Of a stretch of 64,000 nt of DNA, positions 35,300-49,093 are shown one piece after another. The notes below the pieces were generated by a model. The model had not been told where the DNA came from. It saw only the letters and a list, made by a program, of their open reading frames with translations, and did not search any database. A program made the position numbers and the translations under genes. Positions within the stretch are counted from its first letter, which is position 1. Every line of letters begins with the position of its first letter. Source of the DNA: Brachyhypopomus gauderio (lineage: Eukaryota > Chordata > Actinopteri > Gymnotiformes > Hypopomidae); NCBI RefSeq assembly GCF_052324685.1, contig NW_027506917.1:186001-250000 (forward strand), in the 5' to 3' direction.

Positions 35300-35990
35300 A
35301 TCACCATCCGTGGACTATTCATCATCACCGTGGACAACCATCAGGATTTCAGATTCGACCGTTATGGGATTTTTGGTTATCAGCAGCTGATTATCAGTGC
35401 TCCTGTCACCCTCATCAGACCTCTACAACTAATTCAGAATGCTGCAGCACGACTGGTCTTCAATCTCCCCAAGTTCTCACATGTGACTCCTCTGCTACGC
35501 TCTCTTCACTGGCTTCCAGTAGCGGCACGCATCAGATATAAAACCTTGATGCTTGCTTACAAAGCCAAAAATGGACTGGCCCCTCCCTACATGATGTCCA
35601 TGGTCAAAAGCCGATCCGTACAGCGAATACTCAGAAACTCAAGATGGCTCGACTTGAAACTCCATGCTTAAAGTCTCATGGAAGACAAAGCTCCAGACTA
35701 TTCTCCGTCCTGGCTCCAAGATGGTGGAACAATATTCCATAAGCTGCTAGGACTGCAGAGTCTATTGCTATCTTCAAGCGTAGACTGAAGACCCACCTGT
35801 TTGTTGAGTTCTTACCAGAGCACTAACTCAGCTGATACCACTTGAGGTTGTTCTTTAAATGGTATGTCTGTCGATGGTTATTTGTGCTTCTTGGCAAATG
35901 TCTAACTTACAAAAACACTAGATAATGACATGGACTCCTGTAGTTTAGTAGTAGTCTGACTCAATGGTATCTTGAATCCTGCAGTGTCTA
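35300..35990 (+). mobile_element. LINE 3' fragment (RT C-terminus)
   Basis: The plus-strand frame reads LQLIQNAAARLVFNLPKFSH, then LHWLPVAARIRYKTLMLAYK and PPYMMSMVKS, the conserved C-terminal segment of L2/Rex-like non-LTR retrotransposon ORF2. A 3' region homologous to the minus-strand LINE at 22,974-23,862 follows. It is 5' truncated and has internal stops. Confidence 0.85.
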
Positions 35991-35992
35991 CT

Positions 35993-36130
35993 GCAGGGGT
36001 CACCAACATTTTTGAAACTGGGAGCTACTTCTTGAATACCAATTATAGCGGAGGGCTACCAGATTGATACACATCAATGGAACGAAAGTTGTTGAGGGGG
36101 GGGTGGGGGGTCGATTGCTAAGCGGACATC
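35993..36130. mobile_element. hAT terminal remnant
   Basis: CTGCAGGGGTCACCAACATT followed by GAAACTGGGAGCTACTTC and a GGGGGGGTGGGGGG stretch is the usual outer part of a fish hAT with CAGGGGTCACCAAC ends. Only one end was seen. Confidence 0.6.
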
Positions 36131-36229
36131 CAGCTGCCAGATGCTCAGGTACCAGATCAGGAACAGAGGATTCACGTGTCTAACTGAACTGTTCAAATAT
36201 GAGTGCTTAGGGAGGTGTTGTGATGCAGA

Positions 36230-36649
36230 GAGAAATAAACCACATTGGTCTCCCTGTTACCGTGCGTAGATGTTTTGCAGATTTGCAGCAAGGCAGGCTC
36301 ACTAGTCGTAGCTCTTCACAGAAGAAGCTCCTGAGAGCCCTGAATGCCTGTATTTCAGTCAGATGCCCTGCGTTTGGAGAGGACTACGAACATGTTCAGT
36401 TAAACAACCTCTGAGCCATTCAGAACACATCAGAACCACATGCAGTAGTCTGCAGGAACTGCACACAACCTTCTTTATTTTCTCACTCTGTTGCTGCTGA
36501 AGTCCAGGAGCAATGCTCTTCTGATGTACTGTCTTCCACAGGATGCCCATGAGTTCCTGATGATGTGTTTGCTTCAGCTGAAAAAGGAGGGAGAGACACT
36601 CAGGGTTTCCTCCTTCTCTTACATCTGCCCTGTTGCAAATTTTTCAGTG
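36230..36649 (+). pseudogene. USP37-like ubiquitin protease exons (fragment)
   Basis: Two exons are visible. The first (about 36,230 to 36,393, donor CAT|GTTCAG) encodes FADLQQGRLTSRSSSQKKLL and then RALNACIS. The second (36,542-36,649, acceptor CCACAG, donor GTG|GTGAGC) begins DAHEFLMMCLLQLKKEG and ends SYICPVANF. DAHEF is the hallmark block after the Cys box in USP37-type deubiquitinases, and ICPVANF matches the segment before the zinc-binding region. The Cys box exon and the His box were not found. Position 1-43 is the same exon end in block A. It is probably a degenerate gene copy; a real gene with distant exons cannot be excluded. Confidence 0.65.
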
Positions 36650-37685
36650 GTGAGCAGTCTGACATTATCCACAAACATGCAGTAGAAACTAAAGTGACTA
36701 ATGACATCTTGCTACCCTGACAAGGCACTACATCAGTGACGTAGCTGAGGAGAAAGGAGAAAGCTGGTTAACATTCAATGATTCAAAGGTTTCAAAAATG
36801 AATGAGCCAGCAATCCATAAGCGCAGGGCAAGAACAGCCTACCTGCTCTTCTACATGCAAAGATAGGAGCTCACCTTCTCACTGAGGTATAGTAGGGGCA
36901 GTATCCCCCTAAACCCAACTCCATGCCAGGTCCAAGTGAAGATGACTGAAATGATGACTGACAGAATTTCCAGCATCCTGTCCTCTAAGCCCTGTTTGTC
37001 CTTTCAACCCCATTACCATCTTCAACCCCGTTACCCTAGTCTCAACCCTGTCACACCTACATTTTAATACATAATTTTAAAAAAATGCATTGAAAAGTAA
37101 TTTAATGTTTGTTGACTTCTGTCTAAAATGTTGAGTTATTATAAGCTTATTGATTTTTGTGAAGATTCTTTAGTTGAACCACACTTTTAATGAAAAATGA
37201 CAAGAGCGCTTTCATGAAAAGGGACATTTCAGACTTTAGTATTGCAAAAAAGTGAGATTCTATATCATTTTTGTATTCACAGTTATTGAATTAGTGTTGA
37301 GGATATCTGATGAATATGAAAATATTTATTTCTTCAGAAATGCATTTTATGATCATATTCAGAGAGCTTCCACTGTGTACGTAATGGGGTTGAAGAAAAA
37401 CATTGCCCAGATCTTGAAAAAATGACCAATAATAATAAAGAGCTAATGCCTGAGATGAGGAAATATGATTTTCTGATTGGTAAAAATATCCTTAATGCTG
37501 TGATGTATACAGAGAAATTATACATTTAAGCAAAAAATTTGAAAATGTCAAAGTCCAATTTGAACCATTATAGTGGAGTGACCCAGGTGTGTCGGAGTCC
37601 TGCCAAGCACTTAACGATTCGGTGAACGAATCTTTTGAAGGAATCTATTTAGTGAACTGATTCTAATGATTCAGTTCATCTAATA
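36650..37685. other. Non-coding (as 44-1,079)
   Basis: Block B counterpart of the first non-coding stretch; one A/T difference was noticed near 37,684. No gene. Confidence 0.5.
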
Positions 37686-38446
37686 CACATATGTCAAAGT
37701 CAAGGCCCGCGAGGGTCCGCGCGGCGAAAATGACGTAATCGCAGTGGCTCTGCCTGTGCGCGAGGGTCTCGCGTGCTGTCGATTCTCGAGGTCGTGCACA
37801 TCTCAAATTTTGTAACTTTGCGCGCGCCACGCCTCAACGCAATGAACAAAGTCATGTTTGCAGGGTTCATACACCTTTATAAGGTGGAATTAAAGCACTT
37901 GTACGTCACTTTAAAGGTCCATTTCAATATTTCCCAGCACGTTAAACTTAATTAAGTTAAATATTTATACATATACTCGAAATGGTTCGAAATAATTTGC
38001 TTTTTATCACATTATTTAATGGTTGTTTTTTATTTTCAAAACGCTCAATCTTAACGTCTTCATGATCTCTCATGTTTCGTCCTGGAATTACAAGAGGCTC
38101 GTATTTGTTAACGTAACGTAATACAGCAATTTGTTGTGAAACGAAGTAGTTACAATTTCAAGCATTTTCAAGTACTTTAGCCTAAATTCCAGCACTTTTC
38201 AAACCTGCAACACAAAGCAACATTAAAATTCGGAGTCGCGCACTATGGTCACTCGCGAAAGTATAAACCTAAATCAGCAGTCAAAGCAGACATCAACGTT
38301 CAGCTATCCCCCTCCTCAAAAATGGCTAAACGTAAGGTGGACACTGAGAACAGGGGTTTCAAGCCAGGTTGGAGGCAGAGTACATGTACTGCGATACTGA
38401 GAAATGTTCATAAGAAAGGCCTGTGATTATATTTTGTTGATTTACT
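37686..38446 (+). mobile_element. Diverged hAT-derived fragment (block B)
   Basis: Counterpart of 1,080-1,840, essentially identical to it. It is related to, but clearly older than, the hAT at 49,943-50,814. Confidence 0.6.
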
Positions 38447-40835
38447 ACCCCCTTGTGGTCGGATTTGAGTTAGGTTTCGTTTTGCTGAAAGTCAGTCAGT
38501 CGAGCATGATTGCCTGTAGCACGGCAGAGAGACAGTGTTTCCAGCATTTTTAAACCTGCACCTGAGTGAGTGAGAAGACAACATGTTAAAAACACACACA
38601 CACAAAATACCTCTGACACTATCAGATGTAAAGCCCCACCTTGATGAAGTAGCTGGTTCAAAGCACAAGCTGGGACATGAATAACATTGTAAAGTTTCAG
38701 GCATCACCTGTTACAGGGAGCAGGAAAAGCCAACCAACACTTGGGTTCATTGCACAATATCACCATCAGCACACAATATTGCACAATGATAATAAAGATT
38801 TTACAGTAGTCTACTAACTACAGTCACAGCTAAATTAAGAATACACCATACATAATAAACATACAAGATTCGGTTATATTTGAGTGTAGTGGAAATTCCC
38901 CCAAATGCTCATGATACAACCAAACAGACAGCCTGCCTGCACAAGCACATAAAGGAACACACACTCAGCAGCAAGGAGCTGTTCAAGTGGGACACGTGCA
39001 GGAAGGGGTTCCTCTAGTAAAGATGGAACTGAACCTGAAGCTGCCATTCTGCAACGCCGCGGGCAGACCTTCGACAAGGGGGAGGAGCCGTCTTCCTGCC
39101 CATCATGCCTCTTCCTCTGAGACCCTGCTGATACACAAGGGTTTGCAGATCCACACTGAAATCCTTCAAGAAAAGTGGTGAATGACCGGCACACGTGGAT
39201 TCTTTGCATTTTTTAATCATGTTTCATTTTCCCTCATTGTTGTTTAGCCAGACATCTGCACCCTGAAGGAAGAACCAACCAAGCTTGAGTGGTGGGTAAA
39301 CACGTTGGTGAAGACAGGATTGTATCTGCAGGATTGTACGTGACTGTTCCACTTTTCATCCTGCTCTCCTCTGTCCTGGTCCTATGGAGGCCAGTAGGGG
39401 GCGTGTGCTGTGTCTTGGAGAAAGGGTTGGGTTCCTGTACACCATCTCTACTACTGCATCTGAGTCTTCTGCCTGAACAGAGCTCATCTTGGTTGGCTGT
39501 ATGGGTTTTTGTTTTGATGCTTAACTCCTCAACCCTGCTTACCTACAACTAAAGATGGAAATAGGTGCAGATGAAGGACTAATGTGCATAATATGTAATA
39601 GTTTTGGTTAAGGTTTAAATAAAGGTTAAGGGAACTCACTTATCCAATAGCTCACTGTAGGTTACGGGATATAACTAACCAACTTCACAAAGTTCCTTGC
39701 TATAAACAGTAGCCTGCTTTGTCAGAGGTTTACTATACAGCTACAGTTACTAAGGGGTTGGCATATAAAACGTATGCAACAGATTAAGTATTTTATAGGG
39801 AATAGGTGTTATTATACATTTACCTTTATCTGATACTTATTAGGAGTTAATCTGGCCTGCTATGGATATAACTAAGAAAAGTTGGTTAAGCAATTAACTA
39901 GATTTATCTATTAACAACTAGATTAATTTATTATCAAACAGTACTATTCTAAATCAATGTATGAAAAGGTAGTTATTCTCATGGAAACAGTTATACAGAC
40001 CAGTGCAGGGTGTCTCAATGTGCAAGAAAGCAGAGGGGAAGAGAGGAAAACAGAAGAGACCCTACACCAAACTCCTCTTCCTTTAACACCCAGCGCATAT
40101 CAAAGGAACCGCAGTTATCAACAACAGGTTAATCTGTGGGAATTTGTTTGATGATATAACCAACATAGTACATTTACACACAGGACCCCCACCTCTGTGT
40201 CTCTACCTTCTTTCTGAACTGAAGACGTAGTCTTTCCCACTACACAACATGCTGCAAAATGAGTCCAAGCAAGCCTGGCAAATACACAGATAAACCAAAA
40301 CACAAACGGTCAGTTTTAGCCCATTTCAATGGGGACTCCTTGAGTCACACTTCCCCCACTATGCCTATGTATGACCTCCAGGGAAAGACCACCCTCTGTT
40401 ACCACTCATGGTTTAACACATCAAATCCTGCATCCCGCACAGAAACATAACATTCTGACACTTCTGCATGGCCTTGATCTGTTCGCCCTGTGAGTGACCG
40501 GCAGACAAGGCACAGGGTCTGGTTCAGGCAGGGTGTCAAGAAGTAGCATGTGTTTATTTAATCCCCATGTAGAGGCAAGAAAACTATTTACAGAAAAAAA
40601 CCAAGACATAAAAAACCCAAAATGTGATAGTTCACAAGTTCCTCACATCAATTGTCACACTGCACAGTTCAAGCATCAAGATCATTTCTTACTTTCAGCA
40701 TTACATACTCTCCCACCAAAAACCTGCTCAAACAATTCTCATCAGGCCTTTTATAGTGCTACACAGGAAGTGGTGTGATGTCACTTCCTGGATTTTTGGT
40801 GGTAAAACCCAACCCATAAAAGCACTCTACACATA
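38447..40835. other. Non-coding (as 1,841-4,229)
   Basis: Counterpart of the block A spacer with the same weak zinc-finger-like remnant near 39,000. No supported gene. Confidence 0.4.
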
Positions 40836-41088
40836 GTTGCCAGGTTCGCAGTTTTCACGCCAAATTGGGCTGGTTTGAAAATCCAGCCGCAGGTAAAAAT
40901 TCTGGGGTTGCTGGGTGCAGTTTTTTGGGCAGGAGTTACAAATCAAAACTAAGAATCGATCCCGATATAATAGTCAATTTTAGTTTAGGCCCTTCAGAAG
41001 CCTAAACTAGCCCAAACCCTAAAGTTATTGACTGAAGGGCGGGTTTTACACTGAATTTGTGTAGGATATTTTTGTAGGACCTGGCAAC
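40836..41088. mobile_element. MITE with GTTGCCAGGT termini (block B)
   Basis: Same element, same position as 4,230-4,482 in block A. Confidence 0.6.
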
Positions 41089-42672
<1,584 letters not shown>

Positions 42673-42716
42673 TAATATTTATATATATATATATATTTTA
42701 TTATTATGTATATACA

Positions 42717-42984
42717 GGGCAGTCATGGCCTGGTGGTAGGGAACTGGTCTTGTGACCGGAGGGTCGTGGGTTCGATTTACAGACCTGAGGCCATGACTGA
42801 GGTGCCCTTGAGCAAGGCACCTAACCCCAACTGCTCCCCGGACTAGGGCTGCTCACTGCTCTGGGCACATGTGATCCACAGCCCCCTAGTAATAACTAGT
42901 GTGTGTGTGTGTGTTCTAACTGCACAGATGGGTAAAATGCAGAGGACAAATTTCGATTGCGGTGAAAAATCACAATTGACAAAA
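42717..42984 (+). mobile_element. tRNA-derived SINE (block B)
   Basis: Same insertion as at 6,105; the internal GT run is 2 bp longer. Confidence 0.8.
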
Positions 42985-43057
42985 TATGGCACAATTACAT
43001 TTTTATTTACATTTTATATATAATGTATGTATATGTACATACAACAAATATGTGACT

Positions 43058-43534
43058 ATGACGGACTTGTATACAAAATGGGTTGTTGCTGAGCCTCTGC
43101 AATCTAAGATCACAAGTGAAGTGTCAGCTGCAATCATTAAGAAGCTGTACTTGTTCGGCATGGTCAAGAAAATTATTACTGACCAGGGAAGAGAGTTTGT
43201 TAATGAGGTTAATATTCAGTATAACTTAACTTTTATATTATCATATTTACCATATCACATTTTACATTTACATTTTTACTTTGATATTTACACAGCTGAA
43301 CGAGAACATATTTGCAGCTCGCAATGTTAAACGTGCAGTTTCGAGTGCAGGTGATGAGGTGTTGATATTCCAAAACCCTAATAAAAAACACAGAAAAGAC
43401 TCCCTTGCAGACCGGCATCAAGGGCCTTTTTCTGTAGATACCATCACTGCTAAAGGTGTGACAACTGTGGTGAAAGACTAAGGGACTCGTTGCTGCATTA
43501 ATGTCTCACGTCTTAGGCCTTTCTACCAATTGAA
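43058..43534 (+). pseudogene. Integrase fragments with GPY/F module (block B)
   Basis: Counterpart of 6,444-6,920. The first piece (43,058-43,207) encodes the same residues. The second (from 43,296) differs from block A at four bases in about 200 bp: His to Arg after RNVK, Thr to Lys in PNKK, Ala to Thr before TVV, and a stop to Gln after RPFY. The stop after VVKD remains. Confidence 0.7.
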
Positions 43535-43617
43535 AAGTTTTGTCGTCATTGGTGTTCAAGATTATTGTATATTGGGAAATTTCTACTCTTAATAATATTC
43601 CTAATTTCTCTTGTCAG

Positions 43618-44675
43618 ACTATGGACCAACCAGTTTCATGTCGCATCAGGACCATGAATACTGGACACCTAAAAATTATGAGCATTTATATGCTTTCTCT
43701 GTGGAGAAATGGGAAAAATACTTGGGTCCTATTGAAGAAAAACAGTTTCATCTAAACTCGTCATGTGAACTTCGCTTCCTCACATTATTTAACTCTCACT
43801 CTTACACTGTCAAGCACTGTCTCTCACACTCTAAATTAAGTAACTGATTATTATTATTAATTTCAGCTGAAATACATTTTGGACACTAGCCGTCCAGAAA
43901 CAGAGCTTATCATTAAAGATGGTGATGTCTGTCTAACACGTGAGGACTTCTGGAGTCTCGGATTAAACCGATGCATGGAATCTACTGTATATATTATATA
44001 TGTTGCAGAATGTTTACTCTAAGAAAAATCTAACTAAATTGATTTTGTTTGCATTTTACTCCGTTTTGTTTTTATAGATTGAGAATGCATGTTTTAAGCT
44101 CATCACTGCTGCTCGAAGACATGTAATCAAGAGTCAAATTATTGTTTTGTGGGTTTAATGTCCTTTTTTTGTATGGGTATTTTTATAGAGTTCCTAATTA
44201 TTCTTAAATAGGGCAAAGATGTTCACATTGTGGACATGTATGTCATTCCCACGTGGAAGACATCAGATGTGGACCCACTGTCAAGCTTACCGGTAATATT
44301 GTTATAAGGCACTTATATAAGTCACACTCATGAATGCCCATAATTTTGTACAAAAACGAAGTAATCTTTTTATATGTATTTCTCTACAATACCAGGACAG
44401 TCAGTGCTCCAAGGATGCTATTTTGTTTCCTGCATGGAATAGGCAAAAGGATCAGGCATATCACTTTTTGCTATGCGTTGAGTTACAACTATTAAGATAG
44501 ATATTTAGAGATTCTTTTCTGATTCTGATAGAACAAAATAATAAGTTGCCTATCTGGTCATTTTTAAATATGCCCAATGCAGGTTTTACTGGTAGCAGAG
44601 AAAGAGATCATTTTTCTAGACTCTTTACTGCCTGATGGTTTTGGAGATGAGGCCTACAGAACTAACTATATTTAG
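43618..44675 (+). pseudogene. Ulp1/SENP-like protease exons (block B)
   Basis: Exons correspond to those of block A at +36,614: 43,867-43,986, 44,078-44,122, 44,212-44,292, 44,396-44,476 and 44,583-44,675, after a first piece at 43,618. The encoded residues read the same, including the TAG at the last donor and the absent catalytic-Cys region. Both copies were therefore already truncated before duplication. Confidence 0.65.
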
Positions 44676-44773
44676 GTTAAGATAAAATAATATTTACTGA
44701 AGTAAAACTTAATTTACTTTATTGCCTCTATGGCTCCAGGTTTAAGTAAGAGCCTTGTTCTACGGCTCATGTC

Positions 44774-46720
44774 ATGTCTTTCTCAAAACCTGCTGTGAAC
44801 AGAAAGGTTAGCCATGAGCACAGACAATATCTTGAGAAGTGGGAGATAGACTACTTTTTCGTAGAGCTCAGGGGCATCCCGACATGTCTTATATGCTCAG
44901 ATAAAGTTGCTGTGCACAAGGAGTACAATATCAGACGTCATTACACAACTAAACATGCTGAGGAATATGCAAAATATCAGGGAGAAGAGAGAAAGTGCTG
45001 TGCCGCCAAGCTTAAAACATGTCTACTGCGGTAGCAAGATTTTTTCAAGAAGGCAAGCAAAGAAAGTGATGCTGCTGTCGAAGTTAGCTGCGTGATGAGT
45101 GAGGTGATTGCTAAGGCTGGAAAGCCATTCAAAGATGGCGAGTTCATCAAAAAGTGCATGTTAAATGCAGCAAGTAGTCTGTCCAGAAAAGAAGGGGGCA
45201 GTTTAGTAACATCAGCCTTTCAGCCAACACAGTGGCAGAGCGCATTTCTGACCTGTCAGGTAACATTTACGATCAACTGCGTGAGAAAGCTAAACATTTC
45301 CATGCATACTCTGTTGCTCTTGATGAGAGCACAGACGTCACTGACACTGCGCAGCTCGCAATTTATGTCCGTGGTGTTGACGGTTGTTTTGAAGTAATGG
45401 AGGAGTTGCTCACAGTGATTCCAATGCATGGCCAGACCACTGCTCAGGAGATATTTTGGAAGATGCCATTGTGGATGCTGGCTTGCTATGGAAGAGTTTT
45501 GCTGGAATAACAACCGACAGAGCACCATCAACGACAGGGAGGAAGAATGGACTCGTGGGACTTGTTCAAAGAAAACTGGAGGAAGAAGGTGTGGAAGAGG
45601 CTATTGCTCTCCATTGCATTATCCATCAGCCGGCCCTTTGCAGCAAATGCCTGAAGTTTGACAGTGTGATGTTTGATGTTGTGAAATGCATCAACCATAT
45701 CAGAACCAGGGGCTTGAAGCACCGTCAGTTCCGTTTTGGGGGAAATAGACTCATCATATGAGGATGTGCTCTAATTCACAGAGATACGCTGGCTTAGCAG
45801 GGGAAACGTCTTGAAGAGGTTTTTTGAGTTGAGAGCAGAAGTGAAAGCCTTCATGGAGAAGGATGGGATGGCTGTTCCTGTACTTAGTGATCCCAAGTTG
45901 ATCATGGACTTAGCTTTTCTGGTTGACATCACACCGGAGCTGAATGTACTGAACAAGAAGTTACAAGGCCAGGGGCAGCTTGTGAGTGCTGCCTATGACA
46001 ACATCAGAGCATTCTCCACAAAACTTGGGTTGTGAAAAGCCCAGCTTTCTCAGACAAACCTCTGCCATTTCCCAGCATGCAAGGCACTCATGGATTCAGG
46101 CACACCATTCAGTGGTGAGAAGTATGCTGATGCCATTGTAAAGCTCCAGGAAGAATTCTGATCCCTTCTCCTTCGATGTGAAAGATGCTCCTCCTGAGCT
46201 TCAAATGGAGCTAATTGACCTGCAGTGCAATTCTGAACTCAAAGCCAAGTTCAGGGAGGTGAGTGGAAAAGCAGAGAACCTTGGACAATTTTTGAGAGAA
46301 TTGCCCCCCCACCTTCCCTGAGCTTTCCAAGATGTTCAAGCGGACCATGTGCCTTTTTGGAAGTACCTATCTCTGTGGAAAGCTCTTCTCCACCATGAAC
46401 TTTAATAAGTCAAAGTTCCGGTCCAAACTTACTGATGAGCATCTTCAAGCCATACTGAGGGTCTCAGTTGCTTCTTCCCTCAAGCCAGATGTGGCTCAGC
46501 TGTGTAAGATGAAGTGCTGCCAGGTCTCTGGTAGCAAGGAGTAGGAGGAAGAAAGAGGAGCCAATGTTCTGAAGAACTGTTCATGTTCTGAATTGTTATT
46601 ATTGTTAGTTAAGTTAGAGAAGATTGGATTGTTCTTTTATTGTGGAATATTTGATGCGGCCCAGCCTCACCCAGACTCTACCTCCAGCGGCCCCCAGGTA
46701 CGATGATTTTGAGACCCCTA
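44774..46720 (+). mobile_element. hAT element, GTF2IRD2-like, broken (block B)
   Basis: Identical in all visible reading frames to 8,160-10,106: BED-like finger, ALDEST block and C-terminal dimerisation motif, with the same stops and frameshifts. Confidence 0.85.
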
Positions 46721-46748
46721 CTATATATATAAAATGTATGTGTATGTA

Positions 46749-48397
46749 CAGTTAGGGCCAGAAATATTTGGACAGTGACACAAGTTTTCTTATTTTAGCT
46801 GTTTACAAAAACACGTTCAGAAATACAATTATATATATAATATGGGCTGAAAGTGCACACACCCAGCTGCAATATGAGAGTTTCCACATCCAAATCGGAG
46901 AAAGGGTTTAGGAATCATAGCTCTGTAATGCATAGCCTCCTCTTTTTCAAGGGACCAAAAGTAATTGGACAATGGACTCTAAGGGCTGCAATTAACTCTG
47001 AAGGCGTCTCCCTCGTTAACCTGTAATCAATGAAGTAGTTAAAAGGTCTGGGTTGATTCCAGGTGTGTGGTTTTGCATTCGGAAGCTGTTGCTGTGACCA
47101 GACAACATGCGGTCAAAGGAACTCTCAATTGAGGTGAAGCAGAACATCCTGAGGCTGAAAAAAAAGAAAGAATCCATCAGAGAGACAGCAGACATGCTTG
47201 GAGTAGCAAAATCAACAGTCAGGTACATTCTGAGAAAAAAGGAATTGACTGGTGAGCTTGGGAACTCAAAAAGCCCTGGGCGTCCACGGATGACAACAGT
47301 GGTGGATGATCGCCGCATACTTTCTTTGGTGAAGAAGAACCCGTTCACAACATCAACTGAAGTCCAGAACACTCTCAGGGAAGTAGGTGTATCTGTCTCT
47401 AAGTCAACAGTAAAGAGAAGACTCCATGAAAGTAAATACAAAGGGTTCACATCTAGATGCAAACCATTCATCAATTCCAAAAATAGACAGGCCAGAGTTA
47501 AATTTGCCGAAAAACACCTCAAGAAGCCAGCTCAGTTCTGGAAAAGTATTCTATGGACAGATGAGACAAAGATCAACCTGTACCAGAATGATGGGAAGAA
47601 AAAAGTTTGGAGAAGAAAGGGAACGGCACATGATCCAAGGCACACCACATCCTCTGTAAAACATGGTGGAGGCAACGTGATGGCATGGGCATGCATGGCT
47701 TTCAATGGCACTGGGTCACTTGTGTTTATTGATGACATAACAGCAGACAAGAGTAGCCGGATGAATTCTGAAGTGTACCGGGATATACTTTCAGCCCAGA
47801 TTCAGCCAAATGCTGCAAAGTTGATTGGACGGCGCTTCATAGTACAGATGGACAATGACCCCAAGCATACAGCCAAAGCTACCCAGGAGTTCATGAGTGC
47901 AAAAAAGTGGAACATTCTGCAATGGCCAAGTCAATCACCAGATCTTAACCCAATTGAGCATGCATTTCACTTGCTCAAATCCAGACTTAAGACGGAAAGA
48001 CCCACAAACAAGCAAGACCTGAAGGCTGCAGCTGTAAAGGCCTGGCAAAGCATTAAGAAGGAGGAAACCCAGCGTTTGGTGATGTCCATGGGTTCCAGAC
48101 TTAAGGCAGTGATTGCCTCCAAAGGATTTGCAACAAAATATTGAAAATAAAAATCTTTTGTTTGGGTTATGTTTATTTGTCCAACTACTTTTGACCTCCT
48201 AAAATGTGGAGTGTTTGTAAAGAAATGTGTACAATTCCTACATTTTCTATCAGATATTTTTGTTCAACCCATCAAATTAAACGTTACAATCTGCACTTGA
48301 ATTCTGTTGTAGAGGTTTCATTTCAAATCCAATGTGGTGGCATGCAGAGCCCAACTCGAAAATTGTGTCACTGTCCAAATATTTCTAGCCCTAACTG
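46749..48397 (+). mobile_element. Complete Tc1-type transposon (block B)
   Basis: Same element and TA target as 10,135-11,783. It was carried along with the duplication, not inserted independently. Confidence 0.95.
47107..48144 (+). CDS. Tc1 transposase, 345 aa, intact (block B)
   Basis: Residue-for-residue identical to the protein at 10,493-11,530, with DD34E residues D152, D249 and E284. See that entry for the domain order. Two intact copies in one window make this the only transposon here with a visible source of active transposase. Confidence 0.95.
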   Translation: MRSKELSIEVKQNILRLKKKKESIRETADMLGVAKSTVRYILRKKELTGELGNSKSPGRPRMTTVVDDRRILSLVKKNPFTTSTEVQNTLREVGVSVSKSTVKRRLHESKYKGFTSRCKPFINSKNRQARVKFAEKHLKKPAQFWKSILWTDETKINLYQNDGKKKVWRRKGTAHDPRHTTSSVKHGGGNVMAWACMAFNGTGSLVFIDDITADKSSRMNSEVYRDILSAQIQPNAAKLIGRRFIVQMDNDPKHTAKATQEFMSAKKWNILQWPSQSPDLNPIEHAFHLLKSRLKTERPTNKQDLKAAAVKAWQSIKKEETQRLVMSMGSRLKAVIASKGFATKY

Positions 48398-48419
48398 TAT
48401 GTATATATCCGCAGGTACA

Positions 48420-48504
48420 ATTATAATAATTATAATAATTTATATTATTATTATTTATATTACTATTATTATTTAATTATTATTATTACTATTGTTATTA
48501 TTTT
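48420..48504. repeat. ATT/AAT-rich simple repeat (block B)
   Basis: Counterpart of 11,806-11,890. Confidence 0.85.
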
Positions 48505-48567
48505 AAACTGTTTACAAAGGTGTCGTAAAATGTAGCAGTAGTGTCGTAAAGTGTTAACGCAAAGTTT

Positions 48568-48774
48568 GCATGCGCAAAATATCTGCCCGATACGTCCCTG
48601 GGCCAATCGCAACACGCATGCGCACATTTTCTCACGCATGCTCGGTACGGATCGGGCAGAGTGTACGGATCAGGGAATCACAGTGGCATATGCCACTGAC
48701 ATCTGTACGTAAGATGTCGATGTTAATGACATATGCCAGCGTAACCTTTACGTAAGATGCCAATGCCTTTCCGT
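48568..48774. repeat. Dyad cluster (block B)
   Basis: Counterpart of 11,954-12,160; all dyads are conserved. Confidence 0.55.
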
Positions 48775-48849
48775 GTTATTACCGCTATTGGGTGGCGTTG
48801 TTCAATCAACGATTTCCCAGGCTTTCCCACTGGGACCTACCTTTTCCGG

Positions 48850-49084
48850 TTTGTTAATGTCGTGTTTTTGTTAATGTTGTTGTGTTTTTGTAATTTGTAA
48901 TTGGGCTTAGTTAATGTCGCTGTGTTTTTGTAATTTGTAATTGTGCTTAGTTAATGTTGTGATTTTGTTAATGTCATTGGGTTTTTGTTATTTGTAATTG
49001 TGTTTAGTTAATGTCGTTGTGTTTTTGTTAATGACATTGTGTTTTTGTCATTTGTAATTGTGCTTAGTAAGTATCGTTGTGGTT
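48850..49084. repeat. GT-rich minisatellite (block B)
   Basis: Same unit order and length as 12,236-12,470. Confidence 0.85.
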
Positions 49085-49093
49085 GGCACTTCA

